From Chara braunii (lineage: Eukaryota > Streptophyta > Charophyceae > Charales > Characeae): DNA of 51,757 bases. The notes beneath the pieces were generated by a model. The model worked only from the letters and a program-made list of their open reading frames with translations, made no database searches and was not told the DNA's origin. Of the stretch, positions 20,101-27,700 are shown one piece after another. Made by a program: the position numbers and the translations under genes. The stretch spans positions 887,678-939,434 of the forward strand of contig BFEA01000054.1 of assembly GCA_003427395.1 (NCBI GenBank). Reading direction: 5' to 3'. Positions within the stretch are counted from its first letter, which is position 1, and each line of letters begins with the position of its first letter.

Positions 20101-23100
20101 AAAATCAATGCGCTGTACATCTGTGTTTTCTCTTCTTTTTTTTCTTTCCATTTCTCGGTTCATCCGTGTCATCCTTCGAGGAGGGCCATACTGATCTTCT
20201 TTGTATTCTTCCGCAATCTAGGGAAGATTCACTGCAGGGCCATACTGATCCTATCTGTATTCTTCCGCGTTCTACGGAAGATCCATTCTCATTTTCCACT
20301 TTCGGATTGCACTTCGGGTAGTACAGCAGAGAGGATGACGGATGAGCCAGAAGCCGTGCCATTTCGGGAGGAGCAGCACGCCAGTCGCGCCATTATCAGA
20401 GGCAGAACTAAATCTTTTTTTTCATAACTTTGCTTTTGTTTTCTCTTTTCCTTTTTCCGTTGTTTCTCTCAGTCTTGTCTTCTCTGCTGGCTTGTTTCCG
20501 TTTTCAAAACGAGCGACCACCGAGGCTAGACCAAGCCACTACTGATGCTGCTGACGTCTTCCTTGAATTCAGGAAGTGCAAAAATTTTGGCTGGGCGGGG
20601 TGCTGGTGGTTTAAACTTTAAAACCACAAATCTTGACTGCCATCTTTCTGTAGTGTAGCAAGTTTGTAATGAGCTGATGTGCGCACTAATCGTCCAATAT
20701 AGTACCTATTTAGCAATGGTAGTAAAACCTAGGCTACCAGCCGGGCCGCCCGGGTCCCGGGTGGCCAGCCCGTGCAAGGATCAAGGAAGGTCCCAGCAAA
20801 AAACAAAAACAACAACAAAAAAAAAACCCGAAAAAAAACTATGTTATGCAGAAAAATAAATTGAACAACTTTTGCCTCAGGGTCACATCGAAATTCTTTA
20901 CTGAATTAAAATAAAAATAAAATATAAATATAGCCTCCTGATGAGTCGGTCAAACTCCGACGAAACAGTTTGTCACAGCCCCTCGTTTGTTGTCCTCTTC
21001 TCCCTCTCTGCCTACGGTTTACCGGGCAGTTCTATTTGACGATGTGGCCAGCCCAGATCTGTTTCCACTCTTTCCGGTGCAATGTAGCAGCGCCTCATCA
21101 TGCCTCTACCTGTATGCAGGACCTGTGTGTTCCCTGCAACCCTCTTTTTGCCGAGGCGGATTCCCCCTGCACACCAAGCTTTCCAGGAAGGCACCGCCAG
21201 CCATTTTGGTCAGGTAGCGGCCGGCCTCCGAGGGACCCATTATGTCACATTTTGAATTCTCGAAGTTGCCTGGGAAAGGTAGTGGTGGTTTAGGACTACT
21301 TGACTGTGGCGTGTTATATGCCCACACAAGTACTTTTTATGTCCTCTGAGATGTGAAGGATGGACAGCAAGGGTGAGACTGGTTTACACGGACTTTCGTG
21401 TATTTGGTGGATGCGTGACGGGATGGTTAAAGAGTTGACATTGTGACACCTGGGGAAGCTCGCTGCCTATTACAAGAGGGCTGATTTCCTCGCGATGGTA
21501 CGAGTTGGCCCCAGTGTGACTAAGATCAGCCTGTGCTGTAGTCATCAGACAGTACGCTTGTGTACCGGTATCCTAGGTGGTGTGTTGTTTGCTGCACGAA
21601 CGTGGTCTGGAAGAGACCCAGGTGCATGGAGAAGCACTGTGATCAAGGTGGTAAGTGCTCTTCTCGAGTATTATTCAAGTCTTAACCTGGTATGTCGGGG
21701 GCATCAGAAGCAATTGGCCCCGTGGACAACTGGATTTTATGCCTCGGTGGAGTCCATATTTCTCAATTGGTCCCGTGGACAACCTGGAACCCCTGATTTC
21801 TGGTTCTTGTGTCTAGGTGTTGCAAAGTATCGTGTGGAAGATGGCATGGCTTCACCCACAGTTTGGCCATGCAGCTTTCGTGCAGTCCGATCTGAGGGGG
21901 CTAAGTCGTCGGTGGCAGGATGTGTAAGCTTCTTATATGAAGCGTGAGGAGTTCGCAATGTGTGGATTTATGTTTATGCCATGCTGAAGTAAGGACAACC
22001 ACATACGAGGATGGGCTACATGCATGTTTAGTTTGGAGCTGGCAGATTGTTGAAGCCATGGGCTGGACCTACGCTTATGCCATGCCGGTCAAACTACTCT
22101 ACGAACTGTTGTGCTAATGACCGATTCTTGTTCTTGCGTTAACACGCTGAAGTAGGAGTTGTCAGGAGCTTCAAAGCAGAACTTTCCTTTCTCGATGGTC
22201 TTGCTTTCTTGCACACCAGGTTTTAAAAGAGTGTAATGCCGGCCTGTGTACTCGAACAGAGAGTATGCAGACACACCTGTCTGGTCTCTGGCCTGTGGCT
22301 TACAATTGCCTGGCAATGGTTGAACAGGGTCATGGATCATTGGACAGATGATTTAATGGTTTGAATCCTATGGGTAGGAAAGGAGACATACTGTTGTGAT
22401 TGCTTTTGTGCTGTTCTTCCCAGCGAAGAACCCTGGAAAGAAGTAGAGGATCTATTGTTGCCGATCGTCTGGTGCAGTATAGGCCTATTTAAATCACATC
22501 GAGTGAGCGATGGCCCCTCTATCTGTGAGACTGGATTCATCATCTGCAATGTGTAAACATTGACGCGTGGACCCATCAGTCAAATGGGGCACATTTATTC
22601 TCAGTCACTCTTCTTGCTGAGAGTTGTGCGTTTGTACCCTTTTAGTAGTACAGAGTACGCTGCGTTAGTTCTAGTTTCTAAGATAGGTAGGTAGTTTAGA
22701 GCATTTTGTGTCGAGTAATGCGCGGAAGTCACCTCAACCCTTTTGTTCTTCTGTGGTTACCTTGAATTCCTACTGCGGGTACCGCTGTTAGGCTAGCTGG
22801 ATGGTGAGTTGGTTGTTTGTTGCATTACCTGTATTTAATCAAATCCTTCTATTATGGGAATCCAGGTCAACTATGCCTTGGCCTAAATCCATGAAGTTAG
22901 GTTAAAAAAGGTCCCTCCTATTCGGCTCCTAGACCAGCACGTTTTCATGACCCAGAGACCAATTCCTCGAGTAAGTGCTTCAAATCCTCCTAGGCAAGCC
23001 TTTGGGGTAGCATTGAAAAGCAAACCCCACCTGGGGGCGAAATGTGTGTTAGTCACAGGCGCAATTGCTCGAGTTTAGTGAATATTGGGAAGGAACTCTT

Positions 23101-24751
23101 GAAAATTGAGGCGTTGATTTCCATCATGTGGAGAGTACGATGCCATGACTGTTTAACTGATCAAAACCCAGGCTGAATTTGCATACATGCTGTGCAGACT
23201 CCATTGCTTTGGGCTCCTACCTGTCGGCCGGCTGGCTGTGCAAGCTTCAGGAGTTTACAAGTTTTGGGGATCGATGTCCTGGGCAGACCATTGCGCGTGC
23301 AATTCAGTAGAGAAAGTTTTTGACATTGGTTTTGCTCCCCCGGCTTCAGTAACTTTTGTGTTCATTGTGGAACATGGGGCGGCGTTGTTGAAAGTTGGAG
23401 TGGTACAGATATCGTTAGCAAGACCTTGTGCCGGTAAGGATGAGGCAAGATCAGAGGAATATTCCTGAGAGAATATTTGGCTGATGACCTTTTTCTGGTA
23501 GACGGTGTGAAGTTTAGTGCAGGGGGAGTGATGTCTGTAGAGAACAGTGGAAGCTGTACAAGTGGAGCTAGCGCACAAATGAAATACAAGGCCCACACCA
23601 AATCTTGTTGGTTCCAGCCTAGGCTGAAGAGCCAATGTTTCTGCGGTAGCCAGGTTGGCAAGACCTGGGCACAGCGGTGATTGAGCAAACCTAATCAATC
23701 ACAGTGAAGTTGAGTGAATAGCATTTTATGGGCTTGAGGATGCACATTTCAGCAGTTCTCTTGTGCATTGACCGCAGCATAATTTTCTAGCCGCATGGAA
23801 TGACCGGGAAGCATACCTTCTTCCCACAAACACAACACACGCTCATTTTGACTGTATCGGATCGTACACATACCTTGTATACGTTCAGGGTGTGTTATGT
23901 TCGGGGGAAGACGGTAGGATCCAGGATATGGCACCGAAGACAATACACATGCTATACTTTGATGGAACATGTGATTGGTGTGCTCGGTCATTGCAGGACA
24001 TGAGTGTGGAACAGTTCAGGCAGGTGGCAGGTTCTTGGTCAGGACCGAAGTCTGAATGCTGGCTCTATCGTGTTAAGCTGCCAGTACCTTTCCCAAGTAT
24101 GGGCCGCGGGCTCTGCGTACCGAGTTTCGGCGACGCATTTGGCCGCCGTCTGCGGCCGAGTGTGACGTCCGTGTTAACCGGCGCATTTCGGCAAGTTGGC
24201 TGGGAAAGGTACTGGTGGTTTAAGGTTGTCAACGCTCGAGCTCGATAGCACTCAGATGGAGGCAGCCATCCAAGGTACGAGCACTTGGCGCAAAGGTCGT
24301 GCATAAACAGAGTGGTTTTCTGGTTTATGCTCGACAGAATGCCGTTGCCTGCATGTTGTCTACCGAAGCGAGCATTCTCACCGGCGTATCTCGGCACCAA
24401 GAAAGAGTTCTCCGGAGGTTTTCATTACTGAGATGAAATTCTCTTAACGGAGATAGCAATGCCCTACCTGAGCTCTCTGGGGTCCTTCGCTGTAGGGAGG
24501 TAACGAGGTGGACACAGTTGACGATGAGGATCTGGGCTTGCACACACTCTCCTCGGGTGACCCGGTTTCTTGGGTGTGCTTGGGTTGTGAGAGGAGATCC
24601 GTGTTCTGTCATAGTGTCCAGTGGCAATGCCTCGATGAGTTGGTGGAATTTCAAAGGGCATTGTCAAATCTAGTTCTTTTGAGTAGAGTTTTGTGCAATA
24701 CAATGCAACGCACACACAACATAAGAACAATATCGGCTATTAGACACCGTT

Positions 24752-24785
<34 letters not shown>

Positions 24786-27700
24786 GCGTTGAGCGACTGA
24801 CTGTAGTGCGCGGCACTAGCACTGCCGGTGTCCCCCGCCAGCGATGCCTGCCCATCACCACATCACCGTGACGATGGGCTGTTATACAGCTTTGCTCTCG
24901 CACCAACACTACGGTGCCAACCTACCCGTGGGTATGGGTCACTGGGTGCGCCCTCGTAGTGGACATGGAGTAATGAGAGGACGAGAGATTGAGAAAATAA
25001 AGAAGTGAACTGGATTGGGAGAAGAATATAGTTTAGTTATAAATGAAAAAAAAAAACATGCATGATGAGGTGTGGATTACGACGGAACGGATCCCTTTCA
25101 GCACCCGCTAAGAGGGCAAAGTGATGTTAATCTGACTGGGAAATCTATTTCGGGCAGTTTGTTCCCACTGCCTTATCGACTGAATGAGGGTCTGCATGGT
25201 TGGACAAGTCCTTTCCACTTTTTTTTGCTTGTCCGCATTGATCCATTGATGGTCTACAAGTATGCGATCGTATGAACCAGGTCTGCCTTGCCCGTGTTTT
25301 ACCCCTCATGGATCTGGTTTGCTGTAAAATGGCAAGCATAGTCTTTAAAGTTTAAATCCATGATTAGTCAGGCACATGGTAGAGTGCTCATCGTGTGGGT
25401 GCCTCTATGCGGCAGGAGTCAGACAGCTGGACCTTATGGGCTTCTCTGACGGTTCATCAACTAGTAATCTGAGTCCTTGCAACGGTCGAACAAGTCTTTA
25501 CAAATCAACCGCATCATTAAGGTTAAAGGTAATATGCAAACAAACAAATGATCAACGTGCTTTCAGGCCAAGGAAGCAAACGATCAGCCAAGGAAGCAAA
25601 CGATCAGCCAAGGAAGCAAACGATTAAACTTTGTTCTCGAGGCCAAGGAAGCAACACTAACCCATGGTTAACCAGTTCAACCGTGTTCTCCAGGCCAAAG
25701 CAACACTAGCCCATGGTTAACCAGGCCGACCATGTTCTCCAGGTGAAGGAAGCAAACCGTAACCCGTGGTTCCACGCGTTAACCAGGCCAACTGTGTCTC
25801 CACACCTTAACCAGGTCAACCGTGTTCTCCAGGCCAAGGAAGCAAACACTAACATGTAGTTAACTAGGCCAACTGTGTTCTGCACGGGTTAACCAGGCCA
25901 ACTGTGTTCTCCACGGGTTAACCAGGCCAATCGTGTTCTCCATGGGTTAACCAGGCCAACCGTGTTCTCCAGGCCAAGGAAGCAACAAACTATGAAAACC
26001 CCACAAACCAGCAAAACATCAACGAACCCACCAACCAACAAGCACACCACGGTTAACGCGGATCTAGACACCAGAAGAACCCTTGCAAACGCCTGGACTT
26101 CCGTCTGATGCGTCTGGGTTGTCCGGGTATCCTGCAGACTCTGGACATACGTCCAGATCTGGACTGTCTGCCGAGATCACTGTCTGGGTATCTGGCTTTG
26201 TCTAGATAGACAAAAATTCCCAATACATGCAAGTATACTAAAGGGCATAGGGCGTCGCTATTTCAACGGGTCCGTTAAAGGGAAAAAAAGGTTGTCAAAC
26301 TTTCACGTCCATTTGTAACTTGTCTTACAGTCAGCTTTTGTGGTGTAATAAACTTTGAGCAACCTTGATGATCAGAAGGACTTGAAAACATTGAAAACAA
26401 GTTTAAAGTTTAAACAACCAATAGGCCTAGCTCAGTTGGTTGTTTAAAGTTTAAACTTGTTTTCAATACCCATGAACTGTTGAAAAAAAAACAGTGAAAA
26501 AAAAAAAGACCTGAGTTAGACTCCAGATGGATCTAGATGAATGAAGATCCCTGCGTTAATCCTGAATTACCTGGCAGAAAAGAAGAGAAGAAAAGATTGA
26601 AAACAGTTGGAGAACGGCGAGTGCGCATCACCGAACTTGCCGAGCTGATGACCATCCAGCAAAAGGTGCAAACTAATCGAAAACACTTGCAGCGCAGGTG
26701 CCGCACAGTGAAGAGATGATCTATATGTCTGTCTATCTGTCCCTCTTTCTGTCTGTTTCTCTCCGCCAGGCACACACACACATTAGACATTCTTTCTTTC
26801 TTTTTTTTGGGGGGGGGAGGGGGGGAACATCACACAGTCTCACACTGGGTTTTTGAGAACTGCTGGCTGTCTTGCCTGGTCTAGACGGAAATACCTGGCA
26901 TTAATTCTCAGTTTTGTTTTTTCTCTGGGTGGCCTGAGATGCCAGTGATGGTTCCGTTGTGTTTGGAAATTTCAAGCCGCATTTCATTCATAAGTTCTCC
27001 GATTTAGACAAGAGAATTTTTCATGTTTCTAGCTTTTGTAATTGGAGTCGTTTGGATGGGTGCATGAAATGTCTCCGGGGCGGGCCCAATCCAGACCACT
27101 GGAGCCAGACATCCACATGCAGACACTACGGAGGCATGTCTGGAAGTCCGACTGGTAGCCACAAAATGATGGAGCAAAGGAACAACCAACCAATCAACCA
27201 ACCAAACAAACAAGCAACAGAGAAACCGGCAGACAAGCAACAGAGAAACCAGCAGACAAGCAACGAAAAGAAACAGAGAAACGAAGGAAAACGGTGAAGC
27301 GAAGAAATCAAGGCCCAAGAATCTGAGGAATGTTTGCGCATTGTGTGCGAGTCAGGGGACTTGCCTCCTTTTTTGTAGTTCGGATGAGGGAAAGAAACAA
27401 GCACGGACTTGCGTAAGCAGCCGTGATGTCGGCGCATCATGTGGCGCCCATACCCGGGTGGCCTCATTTGAGCCATGGGGTCGCTCTCGACGCTCAGGCG
27501 TTGGCTGACATGGGAATTACGTGCAGGACGCTCCTTTGTTGTTCAGAAGAGGGAAAGAATCAAGCAGATGGGAATTATGTACAGGAATATGATCTTGCGT
27601 GCTTGCTGATACCGAATCGAGTTCCTGTATGACTCTGTACCGCCAGTTTGCGTGGCACGGGGCAGTCCCACTTGTGTATGTGCTGGCTGAAATATATGAG

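Noticed and set aside
25567-25625. CRISPR-like array of 20-bp repeats
   Set aside because: Units are directly adjacent with no unique spacers; eukaryotic minisatellite.
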